Positions 5,402 to 14,063 of a stretch of DNA of 56,727 bases are shown here, piece after piece. The DNA is from an uncultured Verrucomicrobiota bacterium (GTDB taxonomy: Bacteria > Verrucomicrobiota > Verrucomicrobiia > Opitutales > Opitutaceae). Each line of letters opens with the position of its first letter. Positions within the stretch are counted from its first letter, which is position 1. Made by a program: the position numbers and the translations under genes. The notes below the pieces were generated by a model that was not told where the DNA came from, searched no databases, and saw only the letters and a program-made list of their open reading frames with translations. The stretch is from positions 1 through 56,727 of the forward strand of contig CAIVDS010000049.1 in assembly GCA_903904685.1 (NCBI GenBank), in the 5' to 3' direction.

Positions 5402-7342
5402 TTAGTGCCTGCCGTCGCCGTGGTCGTCGTGTTTTTCGAGATGGACGTGGTAGCCGCCGGGGCCTTCGGACGCCCAGAAGTAGATGCCGAGAACCATGAT
5501 CCCGCCGCCGATGATCGCCCAAAGGAAGAGATGGTTGACGAACAAAATGGCCCCGATGAGCAGACCGGAGGCCGCGAGGAGCGGGAACCAGGACTGGCTG
5601 GGCATGTGGATGCCGCCGTGGGCCGTCTCGGACTTGGCGTGCTCGGCGGTTTCCTTGGCGATCTCGTCCTTGTGGGTCTTCTCATACCAGAAGGCGTCGC
5701 GGGCGTGGATGGTCGGGATGACGTCGTAATTGTGTTCGGGAGGAGGCGTGGGCAACGACCACTCCAGCGTGCGGGCATCCCAAGGATCGCGCCCGACCTT
5801 CTCGCCCTTGAAGTAGGTGCGGATCATCACGGTGAAGTAAACGGCGATGCCAACGCCAAGGATGAAGGCGCCGACGGTCGAGACGAGGTTGGCGTCGCTC
5901 CAACCCATGTTGCCGTCGTAAACGGCGGTGCGGCGGGGCATGCCGTTCAGGCCGAGGAAATGCATCGGGAAGAAGGTGACGTTGAACCCGACGAAGATGA
6001 GCCAGAAGGAGAGCTTGCCCCAAAACTCGGAGACCTTGCGGCCAAAGATGAGAGGGAACCAGTAGTGAATGCCGGCGAGGAGGGCGAAGACCGAACCGCC
6101 GATGAGCACGTAGTGGAAGTGGGCGACGACGAAGTAGCTGTTATGCTGCTGGGAGTCGGCCGGGGCGGCGGCATGCATGATGCCGGAGAAGCCGCCGAAC
6201 ATGAACATCCATACGAAGCCAAGGGCGAACATCATGGGCGTGCTCATGCGGAGCTGGCCGCCCCAGAGGGTGCCGATCCAGTTGAAGATCTTGACGCCGG
6301 TGGGCACCGCGATCGCCATCGTCATGAGCGAAAAGGCGGCGGTCGCGACCGAGCCCATTCCCGTGGTGAACATATGGTGGGACCACACGCCGAAGCCGAG
6401 GAAGCCGATGCATGCGCCGGAGAAAACGATGATGGGATAACCGAAGAGAGGCTTGCGCGAAAAGGTGGGCAGGATTTCGGAAATGATGCCCATCGCCGGA
6501 AGGATAAGGATATAAACCTCGGGGTGGCCGAAGATCCAGAAGAGGTGCGACCAGAGGATGGGCAGACCGCCGTTGGCGGCCTCGAAGAAGTTGGTGTTGA
6601 AAGAGCGGTCCATCATCAACTCGACGAGGGCGATGGTGATCGCAGGGAAGGAGAGGATGATGAGGAAGGCGGTGATGAGGGTCATCCACGTGAAAACCGG
6701 GAGGCGCATCATCGTCATGCCGGGTGCGCGCAGGTTGATGATGGTGACGATGAAGTTGAGCGAGCCGACCACGGAGGAGACGCCGAGAATCTGCAGGCCC
6801 ATGACCCAGAGGTCGGTGGACATGTCGCCGGCGAATTGATCGGAGTAGGCCTTCGAGGTGAGCGGGGCGTAGCCGAACCAACCGGCGTCGGGAGAGCCTG
6901 ATTTCACAAACCAGCCGATGTTGATGACGATGGCCCCGACGATGAAGACCCAGAAGGCGAACCCGTTGAGCCGGGGAAAGGCGACGTCGCGCGCGCCGAT
7001 TTGCAGCGGCATGATGTAATTGAAGAACGCCGCCGAGAGAGGCATGACCGCGAGGAAGACCATCGTGGTCGCGTGCATCGTGAACATCTCGTTGTAGGTC
7101 TGATGCGAGATGAACGTGTTGTTGGGAACGGCCAGCTGGATGCGGATAAGAAGCGCCTCAAAACCGCCGACAAGGAAGAAGAACAGGGCGGAGATGCCGT
7201 AGAGCATGCCGATGCGTTTGTGGTCAACGGTGGTGAGCCAGCTCACGATGCCGGTCTTGGCGGTGGGGCGGGTGAACAGCCACGAACGTTTCCCTGCGTG
7301 AGTTTCGGCGCCGGGATGGCCGGCATTGGCGATTGCTTCCAT
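5402..7342 (-). CDS. ctaD: Cytochrome c oxidase subunit I, caa3 type
   Basis: The catalytic heme-copper subunit, 646 residues. Visible ligands are His90 (low-spin heme, MHATTM), His273 with Glu275 and Tyr277 in HPEVY, the CuB pair His322-His323, and the heme ligands His408 and His410 in AHFHYV. Lys351 (VPTGVK) of the K channel and Asp119 of the D-channel entry are present. HPEVY with a Glu marks an A1-type oxidase. The protein is longer than the minimal 12-helix core: two extra hydrophobic stretches lie near the C-terminus before a His/Asp-rich tail, as in Bacillus-type caa3 subunit I. It reduces oxygen to water while pumping protons and follows ctaC by 20 bases. Confidence 0.97.
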   Translation of the reverse strand: MEAIANAGHPGAETHAGKRSWLFTRPTAKTGIVSWLTTVDHKRIGMLYGISALFFFLVGGFEALLIRIQLAVPNNTFISHQTYNEMFTMHATTMVFLAVMPLSAAFFNYIMPLQIGARDVAFPRLNGFAFWVFIVGAIVINIGWFVKSGSPDAGWFGYAPLTSKAYSDQFAGDMSTDLWVMGLQILGVSSVVGSLNFIVTIINLRAPGMTMMRLPVFTWMTLITAFLIILSFPAITIALVELMMDRSFNTNFFEAANGGLPILWSHLFWIFGHPEVYILILPAMGIISEILPTFSRKPLFGYPIIVFSGACIGFLGFGVWSHHMFTTGMGSVATAAFSLMTMAIAVPTGVKIFNWIGTLWGGQLRMSTPMMFALGFVWMFMFGGFSGIMHAAAPADSQQHNSYFVVAHFHYVLIGGSVFALLAGIHYWFPLIFGRKVSEFWGKLSFWLIFVGFNVTFFPMHFLGLNGMPRRTAVYDGNMGWSDANLVSTVGAFILGVGIAVYFTVMIRTYFKGEKVGRDPWDARTLEWSLPTPPPEHNYDVIPTIHARDAFWYEKTHKDEIAKETAEHAKSETAHGGIHMPSQSWFPLLAASGLLIGAILFVNHLFLWAIIGGGIMVLGIYFWASEGPGGYHVHLEKHDDHGDGRH

Positions 7343-7362
7343 GATGAGAGACGGTGTGGAGA

Positions 7363-8646
7363 TTACTTCAGGCTTTGCAGATAAGCGACAATCGCGGGGG
7401 CTTCTTCATCGGAGACGACGATGTGCGGGACGAGTTTGTCGTCCTGCATCATCATGTAGCCGGGCATGCCATTGATCCCGAGATACATTTTGTTGCCGGG
7501 CTTGACCTCATTCGGACGGGTTATCCAGCGGTGGAGATTGACGGAATTATTCTCAAGCAGACCGGCGGCGATGGTGGTGCGGCTGCCGATGTGAGTGAGG
7601 TCCGGGGCAAACGGCGCGCCGCCCATGTTGTTGCCTCGAACGACATGGCAGGTGACGCAGGACTTGGCGGTGAAAAGGTCGTGGCCCTGGGCGATGAGCA
7701 CGGGATTTTCGTTGGCCGCGGGCTTTTGCTGTTTCAACCAAGCTGCGAGCGGGTCGGTATCAAAGGCGGAGCTGTAGCCAGGTGCGTTGCGCCCGGGGTT
7801 TTTGAAGGCGTAGCCTGCGGGCTGGGTTTTGGCGAGGGCTCCGTCGGAAGGCGGAGTCAAGGCACGGGCGGGAGCTTTCTGAGCGATGATCCATTCGGCA
7901 TAATCTTTTTGAGCGAGCGCGATGAGGCGGAAGCGCATGACCGCGTGGCTTTCGCCGCAATACTCGGCGCATTGGCCCCAAAAATATCCCGGGGCGTCGG
8001 CCTTCAGCCAGAGGTGGTTCCCTCGGTTGGGGATCATGTCGACCTTGCCGGCAAGCTTGGGCACCCAGAAGGAGTGCATGACGTCGTTGGCGCGCAGGTT
8101 GATTCGGATGGCGCGGCCGACGGGGATCACAAGTTCGTTGGCGGTGGTGAGCGGACCGACGCCGTCGATCTGCTCGGAAGGGTATTCAAATTTGAACCAC
8201 CATTGGTAGCCGGTGGCGTTTACCTCCAGTGCGTTTGTTTTCTCGGCGGCGGGCACATCGTAGGCATACCAGATGGCGCGAAGGGTCGGGATGGCGATGA
8301 ACACCAGTGCGAGCACCGATGCGGCGATCAGGCCGAGTTCGATGAAGGGATTACCGTGGCCTTGCGGAGGAGTCGGGGTCTGCTCGTCGCTGTCGTTGCG
8401 GGCCTTGTATTTGAGGGTCGCGTAGGTGAGGACACTCGCAACCAAGACGAAGATGATGCCGGTGACCCAGACGGTGACGTAAAAGACGTGGCGTTGGGAC
8501 TCGGCCACGGGACCGGCGACATCGATGGTCGATTGCGGGCCGGTCAGCCAGTTCAACCAACCGCCAAAAAAGAGAGGCATGCTGGCTACAGCCGCGCAAG
8601 GGAGGATGCGTCGCTTGAATAAGCGGGAAGGGAAAAAATGACTCAT
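7363..8646 (-). CDS. ctaC: Cytochrome c oxidase subunit II fused to cytochrome c
   Basis: A 427-residue two-domain protein. After a signal-like segment and two membrane helices, the cupredoxin domain carries a complete CuA site: His191, Cys226, Glu228, Cys230, His234 and Met237 (CAEYCGESHAVM). The C-terminal domain has a c-type heme motif CVTCH (330-334) with a probable distal Met in the GMPGYMMM region. The fusion defines a caa3 oxidase, which can take electrons straight from a quinol:cytochrome c pathway without a separate soluble cytochrome c. It is first in the operon. The 247 bases between its start and mpl must hold divergent promoters, but I see no convincing consensus boxes. Confidence 0.96.
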   Translation of the reverse strand: MSHFFPSRLFKRRILPCAAVASMPLFFGGWLNWLTGPQSTIDVAGPVAESQRHVFYVTVWVTGIIFVLVASVLTYATLKYKARNDSDEQTPTPPQGHGNPFIELGLIAASVLALVFIAIPTLRAIWYAYDVPAAEKTNALEVNATGYQWWFKFEYPSEQIDGVGPLTTANELVIPVGRAIRINLRANDVMHSFWVPKLAGKVDMIPNRGNHLWLKADAPGYFWGQCAEYCGESHAVMRFRLIALAQKDYAEWIIAQKAPARALTPPSDGALAKTQPAGYAFKNPGRNAPGYSSAFDTDPLAAWLKQQKPAANENPVLIAQGHDLFTAKSCVTCHVVRGNNMGGAPFAPDLTHIGSRTTIAAGLLENNSVNLHRWITRPNEVKPGNKMYLGINGMPGYMMMQDDKLVPHIVVSDEEAPAIVAYLQSLK

Positions 8647-8893
8647 GTGGCCGGATGCGAAATGACCCGTCGATTACACGAGTCTTGGGGGGAGAGAGTC
8701 CGCAACAAAAGGGCCATTTCAAGCTATAAAACTACAAGCAGTGTTTATAGAAGCTAAAGCCTCCGTGAATAGATGAGGGGGCCGACGTTAAGGTAACTGC
8801 GGTTCAAATTTTATCGAGAGTGAGATTTGGTTGGGGGACGGATCACTGGTGAGATGCACCTAATCCCAAATAGCGCTGGTTTTTACAGGCAGG

Positions 8894-10339
8894 ATGGATT
8901 GGCTGGTTTTGATGAGAGTTTATTTCATGGGAATCTGCGGGACGGCGATGGGCAACGCGGCGTTGCTCGCGCGCGCGGCCGGGCATGAGGTGCTCGGTGC
9001 CGATACCGGGGTATATCCTCCGATGAGCACCGTGCTTGCCGACGCGGGGATAACATTGCACGAGGGCTACGATCCCGTGCGGCTCGCCAAGCTCGCTCCC
9101 GATCTCGTCGTCATTGGCAACGCCATGTCGCGCGGGAATCCCGAGGTTGAGTGGCTTCTGGACGAGCGGACGCTGCCGTTCACCTCGCTGCCGGCTCTCC
9201 TGCACGACACGATTCTCAAGACACGCCAAAACATCGTCGTCGCGGGCACGCACGGGAAAACCACGACCACGTCGCTCACGGCTTTTCTGCTGCGCGAGAA
9301 CGGGCTCGATCCTGGCTTCCTCATCGGCGGCGTGCCGATTGATCCGCCGATGGGCAACCACCTCGGCACGGTGGGTGATCCGTTCGTGATCGAGGGCGAC
9401 GAATACGACAGCGCATTTTTCGACAAGCGGTCGAAGTTTATCCACTACGCGCCGCATATCGCCGTGTTGAATAATCTGGAGTTCGACCACGCGGATATCT
9501 TCCGCGATCTGGCCGACGTGCAGCGGACGTTCAGCCACCTTACGCGTATCGTGCCGCGCAACGGCTTCGTCGTCATGAACGGCGACGACGAGAACCTCAA
9601 GGCCCTCGGGCCGCTTCCGTGGACGCGGGTGGTGCGCGTCGGCATCGGCGAGGTCAACGACGTGAGGATCGTGGATTTTGTCGAGACGCCAGACGGCGTG
9701 AGTTTCAAGCTGCTTTGGCAGGGGCGGACATGGCATGAGGTGAAGTGGTCCACTCCCGGCCTCTACAATGCCCGCAACGCGGCCATGGCGGCGGCGGCGG
9801 CGGGATTGGCGCTCGATGCGAAAAATCCGACCGTGCTCAAGCTCGATGCGCTGGCGCGTTTCCGCGGAGTGAAGCGCAGGCAGGAGGTGTTGGCGGCGAC
9901 GCCTGCGCTGACGGTGATCGAGGACTTCGGCCATCATCCGACGGCGCTGGCGGAGACGCTCAAGTCGTTTCGAAACCGTTTCCCGGAGGCGGTGCTTACG
10001 GCGGTGTTTGAGCCGCGCAGCAACACGGCGCGCACCAATACCCTGCAGGCGGGCTTCATGGCGGCGCTGGCGCTGGCCGATGAGGTTTATCTCGGAGCGG
10101 TGAACCGTGCCGACAAGCTCAAGACGGAGGAGAGGTTCGATACCGAGGCGGTCATCAAGCACCTGTCTTCTCAAGGTGTGGCGGGGCGCACGGGGGCGAC
10201 GAATGCGGATGTGCTGGCCAAACTTGTGGCGGCGACGCTGCCGGTGAAGACAGGAACCAAACAGCGCGTAGTGGTTTTTTTCTCCAACGGGAGCTTCGAC
10301 GGCATCATCGCCAAGTATGCCGCGGCGCTGGGTGGGTGA
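8894..10339 (+). CDS. mpl: UDP-N-acetylmuramate:L-alanyl-gamma-D-glutamyl-meso-DAP ligase
   Basis: A Mur-ligase family protein. The N-terminal Rossmann domain begins FMGICGTAMG, the P-loop is GTHGKTTTT, and later motifs are EGDEYDSAFFD and the EDFGHHPTA region; the RSNT motif near the C-terminal domain fits Mpl rather than MurC. Mpl joins recycled murein tripeptide to UDP-MurNAc in the cytosol, bypassing de novo synthesis. Two starts are possible: ATG at 8894 (481 residues) or ATG at 8912, which matches usual family N-termini better. Neither has a clear ribosome-binding site. The gene is divergent from ctaC and stands alone, convergent with rimO. Confidence 0.9.
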   Translation: MDWLVLMRVYFMGICGTAMGNAALLARAAGHEVLGADTGVYPPMSTVLADAGITLHEGYDPVRLAKLAPDLVVIGNAMSRGNPEVEWLLDERTLPFTSLPALLHDTILKTRQNIVVAGTHGKTTTTSLTAFLLRENGLDPGFLIGGVPIDPPMGNHLGTVGDPFVIEGDEYDSAFFDKRSKFIHYAPHIAVLNNLEFDHADIFRDLADVQRTFSHLTRIVPRNGFVVMNGDDENLKALGPLPWTRVVRVGIGEVNDVRIVDFVETPDGVSFKLLWQGRTWHEVKWSTPGLYNARNAAMAAAAAGLALDAKNPTVLKLDALARFRGVKRRQEVLAATPALTVIEDFGHHPTALAETLKSFRNRFPEAVLTAVFEPRSNTARTNTLQAGFMAALALADEVYLGAVNRADKLKTEERFDTEAVIKHLSSQGVAGRTGATNADVLAKLVAATLPVKTGTKQRVVVFFSNGSFDGIIAKYAAALGG

Positions 10340-10369
10340 CGGTGCGAAGGCTTTGCGCCATCACCGTCA
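10337..10369. terminator. Possible bidirectional hairpin between mpl and rimO
   Basis: The mpl stop lies in an 8-bp arm TGACGGTG (10337-10344) that pairs with CACCGTCA (10362-10369) across a 17-base loop. It sits between convergent gene ends where a shared terminator would be expected, but there is no T-run, so this is tentative. Confidence 0.35.
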
Positions 10370-10386
10370 GTCGTTGAGGGCAACGT

Positions 10387-11799
10387 TTATTGCGCCTGCT
10401 TGGCGACCTTGTATTCCTTGGGCTCGACGCCTTTCGGGAGGGCGAGGAGGTCGTAGTCGTGGTGGCCGGTGATGGTCACGTCGATGAATTCACCGACGGG
10501 CAGTTTCTTGTCGATATAGACGCGGCCGTCGATGTCGGGGGCATCGGCTTCGCCGCGGGCGACGCCGGGTTCCTCGACGAGGACGCGGAGGGTTTTGCCG
10601 ACGAAGGTGGCGCTGACCGCGCCGGAGACTTCCTGCTGGAGCGCCATGGTCTTGTGCCAGCGGGCTTCCTTGGTCTTGGCGGGAATCTGGTCGGGCATCT
10701 TCGCGCCGCGCGTGCCGTCTTCCTGCGAGTAGCGAAAAACGCCGAGGCGCTCGAACTTGGTCTCGCGGATGAACTGGCAGAGTTCCTCGACGTCGGCGTC
10801 GGTCTCGCCGGGGAAGCCGACGATGAAGGTGGTGCGGACGGCGATGCCGGGAATGCCGGTACGGATGCGCTTGATGAGGTCGCGGATGTAGTCGCCGCTG
10901 GTCTCGCGCTGCATCAGGCCGAGCATACGGTCGCTGATGTGCTGGAGGGGGATGTCGATGTAGCGGGCGACCTTGGGGCACTCGGCGATGGTCTTGATGA
11001 GTTCGTCGGACCAGTGCGCGGGATGCGTGTAGAGGAGGCGGATCCAGAAGTCGCCCTCGATGGCGTTGAGCTGGCGGAGGAGGGTGGTCAACGCGGTGCC
11101 GCGCGAGGAATCGACGGGCGTGCGCGGGTTGGGGCGCTGCTCCCAGGTGTCCATGCCGAAGTAAGTCGTGTCCTGGGAAATCAGGTTGATCTCCTTCACG
11201 CCCTCGGCGACGAGACGGCGGGCCTCGGCGACGACGCTCTCGACGGTGCGGCTGCGATGGCGTCCGCGGATCTGCGGGATGATGCAGAAGGTGCACGGGT
11301 GGTTGCAGCCCTCGGCGATCTTGAGATAGGCGAAATGTTTTGGCGTGAGCCGGAAACGAGGCGTGTCGTAGTCGGGAATCCAGGTGGATTTGCCCTCGAT
11401 GAACGACTTGGGAGCCTCGTTTTTGCCGCGTTCCTTGGCGTAGATTTCCTCGATGACGGGAACGATCTTGGTGATCTGGTCGAGGCCGATGAAGGCGTCC
11501 ACCTCGGGGAGCGCATCGGGGAGATCCTTGGAGAAACGCTGCGACATGCAGCCGGCGACGATGAGCTTCTGGTGCTTGTTGCGCTTCCGCATGCCGCGGT
11601 TCTTGTTCACCTCGAGGATGTGCCCGATGGATTCTTCCTTGGACGAGTCGATGAAAGAGCAGGTGTTGACGATGACGACGTCGGCCTTCTCGGCGTCGGG
11701 GATCACGCTCATGCCGGCTTGATGGAGGTGGCCGATCATCATCTCGCTATCGACGAGGTTCTTGGCGCAACCGAGGGAAATGAGGCTGACGGTGATCAT
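10387..11799 (-). CDS. rimO: Ribosomal protein S12 methylthiotransferase
   Basis: 470 residues from the ATG at 11799. An upstream in-frame ATG (11868) would add 23 unconserved residues over the intergenic terminator, so I reject it. The N-terminal UPF0004 domain (SLGCAKNLVDSE) supplies cysteines for one iron-sulfur cluster. The radical-SAM core has GCNHPCTFC, the CxxxCxxC motif, followed by IIPQIRGRHRSR. A C-terminal TRAM domain follows. RimO adds a methylthio group to an Asp of ribosomal protein S12; the GCNHPC and RGRHRSR stretches favour RimO over the tRNA enzyme MiaB. It is preceded on the same strand by a small basic protein gene and a terminator, so it is probably transcribed separately. 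Confidence 0.93.
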   Translation of the reverse strand: MITVSLISLGCAKNLVDSEMMIGHLHQAGMSVIPDAEKADVVIVNTCSFIDSSKEESIGHILEVNKNRGMRKRNKHQKLIVAGCMSQRFSKDLPDALPEVDAFIGLDQITKIVPVIEEIYAKERGKNEAPKSFIEGKSTWIPDYDTPRFRLTPKHFAYLKIAEGCNHPCTFCIIPQIRGRHRSRTVESVVAEARRLVAEGVKEINLISQDTTYFGMDTWEQRPNPRTPVDSSRGTALTTLLRQLNAIEGDFWIRLLYTHPAHWSDELIKTIAECPKVARYIDIPLQHISDRMLGLMQRETSGDYIRDLIKRIRTGIPGIAVRTTFIVGFPGETDADVEELCQFIRETKFERLGVFRYSQEDGTRGAKMPDQIPAKTKEARWHKTMALQQEVSGAVSATFVGKTLRVLVEEPGVARGEADAPDIDGRVYIDKKLPVGEFIDVTITGHHDYDLLALPKGVEPKEYKVAKQAQ

Positions 11800-11849
11800 G
11801 GCGTGGGACGGTGGACGAACGGGGAACTTAAGCGCAGGCTGTGGGAAAA

Positions 11850-11881
11850 CACAAAAACCGCGGCCCAAAGGCCGCGGTTTT
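11850..11881 (-). terminator. Intrinsic terminator after the small basic protein gene
   Basis: A perfect 12-bp stem (11854-11865 with 11870-11881, loop of four) is very G/C-rich and, read on the - strand, runs into a T-rich tail. It lies 27 bases after the stop of the 37-residue gene and about 50 bases before rimO, separating the two units. Confidence 0.85.
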
Positions 11882-11907
11882 AAAAGGAGTCGGGGGAAGC
11901 GAAACGT

Positions 11908-12021
11908 TTACTTCTTCCCCTTGGAGGCGGTCTTCTTGGCAAGCGCGGCGGCGGCTTTGCGACGTTTGTGGTAAGCGACCCGGCGCTTCTTCTTGATGAT
12001 CTTGTTGAGTTGTTGGCCCAT
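11908..12021 (-). CDS. Small very basic protein, ribosomal-protein-like
   Basis: A 37-residue protein that is almost entirely Lys, Arg and Ala, starting MGQQLNKIIKKKRR. The KKKRR...HKRRKAA pattern resembles the COX24/AURKAIP1 (mS38-like) C-terminal peptide and other tiny ribosomal proteins, but the sequence is too short for a secure family call. ATG at 12021 is reasonable and the gene is followed at once by a strong terminator, which supports it being real and highly expressed. It sits 49 bases after the Rsm22-like gene on the same strand. I infer a component bound to rRNA; a nucleoid or antimicrobial peptide is less likely given the neighbours. Confidence 0.7.
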   Translation of the reverse strand: MGQQLNKIIKKKRRVAYHKRRKAAAALAKKTASKGKK

Positions 12022-12070
12022 AGGTTTTGTAAAGTTAAAGGGTGAGAGTGCGGGAAACCCGCGGGACGAG

Positions 12071-13129
12071 TCAAGCGTGAGGATGAGGTTCGTCAACTTG
12101 GGGCGGTTCGTCGGCGACAAGCGGCTCCATGGAGGAGACATGGTGGCCGTCGTGGACGAGGGCGTAGAGCGGCACGGGCGGGTTTTTGTCGAGGCGCTTG
12201 ATGAGGGCGGGAGCGGTGCGCTTGGAGAGTTCGAGCGCGTGCAGGCCGGTGGCGTCGCAGCCGAGGAAGCGGGCGTAGGGCTTGAAAACCTCGATGCGGC
12301 CGAGGAGACGCGTGGGCGAGGCGGCGAGATGGGCTGAGAGTTGCAGGTTAAGAGCTGAGAGATCGGAGGGGGCGTGGGCGCGATCGAGGACGAGGCAACT
12401 GTAGGCCTGGCTGCGCAGGTCGAGGCCGGCGCGATGGGAGAAGCGGACCCAGTCGGGATCGTTTTGGATGCCGGCGGGTGGCGGCGCGAAGAAATGGCAC
12501 CAGTGGTGCTCGTTGGCGGCCAGGAAAAGCGGGCAATCTTCGCGGTGGGTGCAGGGGGCGACGATGGCGTGCGTGGCGCGGACTTCGTCGCGCACGGCGG
12601 CGAGGGCGCGGCTGTCAGCGTGCGTGCCGGGTTCGACCCAGATGACGGCTTCGGCGCGGGCGACGAGCGCGAGGAGGCCGGCGCGCTGGTCGGCGGCGAG
12701 CTCGTTGAGCACGTGGCTGACGAGGAGCAGTCCGATGGGTTGGCCGGTGTCGGCAAATTCGGAGACGGCGAGCGCGGGGAACGTCTCGCGGGCGCGGCCG
12801 ATGGCAAACTCGCGGGCGAGCGGCGAGTGGTCCCAGACATGGAGCGTATCGAAGTTATCCGCGCCGAAAGCGGCGAGCGCGCGGCGTCCGGCGACGCCGC
12901 TGCCGCAGCCCCAGTCGAGGACGGTGGTTCGGGCGCGGGGTTGCCAGTGACGTTGGGTGAGCTCACGCAGGACAGCATCCCACTTCCAGCCGATGCGCTC
13001 GGCGTAGGTGAGGTCGTAGTTCGCGAGATCGGCGGGCGACTGCCAATAGGGGCCTTGCGCGGCGGCGCCGTTCAAGAAACCTTCGCGCAGGCGGTCGAGC
13101 GCACCCCAGTCGAGTTGCTCACAGTTCAT
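12071..13129 (-). CDS. Rsm22-family SAM-dependent methyltransferase
   Basis: 352 residues with a class I methyltransferase fold: motif I is VLDWGCGSG, followed by the acidic LHVWDHS strand. Cysteines in APCTHREDCPLF and HHWCHFF, with one more in a YSC segment, are placed as in the Rsm22/METTL17 family, whose eukaryotic members bind an iron-sulfur cluster and assist maturation of the mitochondrial small ribosomal subunit. A related bacterial role on 16S rRNA or the 30S subunit is inferred. The gene lies just before the small ribosomal-like protein, and rimO follows beyond the terminator. The family call is good; the substrate is not known. Confidence 0.8.
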   Translation of the reverse strand: MNCEQLDWGALDRLREGFLNGAAAQGPYWQSPADLANYDLTYAERIGWKWDAVLRELTQRHWQPRARTTVLDWGCGSGVAGRRALAAFGADNFDTLHVWDHSPLAREFAIGRARETFPALAVSEFADTGQPIGLLLVSHVLNELAADQRAGLLALVARAEAVIWVEPGTHADSRALAAVRDEVRATHAIVAPCTHREDCPLFLAANEHHWCHFFAPPPAGIQNDPDWVRFSHRAGLDLRSQAYSCLVLDRAHAPSDLSALNLQLSAHLAASPTRLLGRIEVFKPYARFLGCDATGLHALELSKRTAPALIKRLDKNPPVPLYALVHDGHHVSSMEPLVADEPPQVDEPHPHA

Positions 13130-13347
13130 AGGTGGAGAATAGGATAAAACGTCAAAGGCAGAATGATTTACCGCGCCACGTCAAAGCGCATGAGCGCAAG
13201 CATCCCTAATCCAACACTGTAACAACCACCAATGACGGTGGTTTCCACGTGACAGGAAGGCTCTGTGTTTCCTTGCCGCAAGAGAAAGCGCCGCGACGTG
13301 CAGCGCTGGCTTGCGCTGGTATGCCTTGTCGATGCAAGGTCGGGACA

Positions 13348-14025
13348 GTGAAATCCGCCGACTTTTTTACTCTGCCGCCGTCGCTGGTCCGCTTTGCCGG
13401 ACATTTTCGTGCCGACGTGGCTCCATGGGAGTGGTTGCGGCATATCGGTCCGGCGTTGCAAATGCTGCCACCTGTCGAGCGTCCGGTCGTGCCGCCGGGA
13501 GTGCGGATCGAGGGCGCGGTGTGGATAGACCCGACGGTGAAACTGCCCGCCTACGCCACGATTATAGGCCCGGCGTGGATCGGTGCGAAAACCGAAATCC
13601 GCCCGGGTGCATTCATCCGTGGCAACGTCATTGTGGGCGAAGGTTGCGTGCTCGGCAACGCCTGTGAATTTAAGAACTGTCTGCTCATGGATGGCGTGCA
13701 GGTGCCGCATTTCAGTTATGTGGGCGACGCCATTCTCGGCAACGGGGCGCATCTCGGCGCCGGCGTGATTTGTTCCAACCTGCGCTTAGATCAGCGGCCC
13801 GTTACTCTGCGGATCGACGGTCAAGTGATCGAGACCGGCTTGCGCAAGTTCAGCGCCATCGTGGGCGACCAAGCCGAGGTGGGCTGCAACGCCGTGCTCA
13901 ACCCCGGCACGCTTCTCGGCAAGCGAGCGCTGGTGATGCCGACGGTGGCGTTCACCGGGTTTCTGCCGGCGGGCATGATCGCCCGCATTCGCGGAACGAT
14001 CACCCAGATCCCTCGTCGGGATTGA
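13348..14025 (+). CDS. Left-handed beta-helix (hexapeptide) protein, nucleotidyltransferase/acyltransferase-like
   Basis: Repeated hexapeptides ([LIV]-G-x-x-x-x), for example in AWIGAKTEI, FIRGNVIVGEG and VGDAILGNGAHLG, form a left-handed beta-helix like that of GlmU or LpxA. A pyrophosphorylase domain is absent, so it resembles the C-terminal half of GlmU-type sugar nucleotidyltransferases. The exact acyl acceptor is unknown. GTG at 13348, preceded by AAGGT at good spacing, gives 225 residues starting at a plausible N-terminus. ATG starts at 13249 and 13321 would add sequence that looks untranslated. It lies 38 bases before trpS and is probably co-transcribed with it. Confidence 0.75.
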   Translation: MKSADFFTLPPSLVRFAGHFRADVAPWEWLRHIGPALQMLPPVERPVVPPGVRIEGAVWIDPTVKLPAYATIIGPAWIGAKTEIRPGAFIRGNVIVGEGCVLGNACEFKNCLLMDGVQVPHFSYVGDAILGNGAHLGAGVICSNLRLDQRPVTLRIDGQVIETGLRKFSAIVGDQAEVGCNAVLNPGTLLGKRALVMPTVAFTGFLPAGMIARIRGTITQIPRRD

Positions 14026-14063
14026 CGACTGGCGTCTGCAACCAGCACCCTTCACGTCTCGTC

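Noticed and set aside
5222-6901. 559-codon + strand frame opposite ctaD
   Set aside because: Antisense shadow of a certain gene; its composition follows from ctaD codon bias and it has no recognisable domain.
10390-11883. 497-codon + strand frame opposite rimO
   Set aside because: Shadow of rimO, rich in Asp/Glu/Val/Gly as expected from reversed codons, with no motif.
13224-13243. Small hairpin (AACCACC with GGTGGTT) in the gap before the hexapeptide gene
   Set aside because: The stem is short and has no T-run or known motif, so chance is the simplest explanation.
13168-13752. 194-codon - strand frame upstream of the Rsm22-like gene
   Set aside because: It overlaps the start of the hexapeptide-repeat gene and shows no motif or ribosome-binding site.
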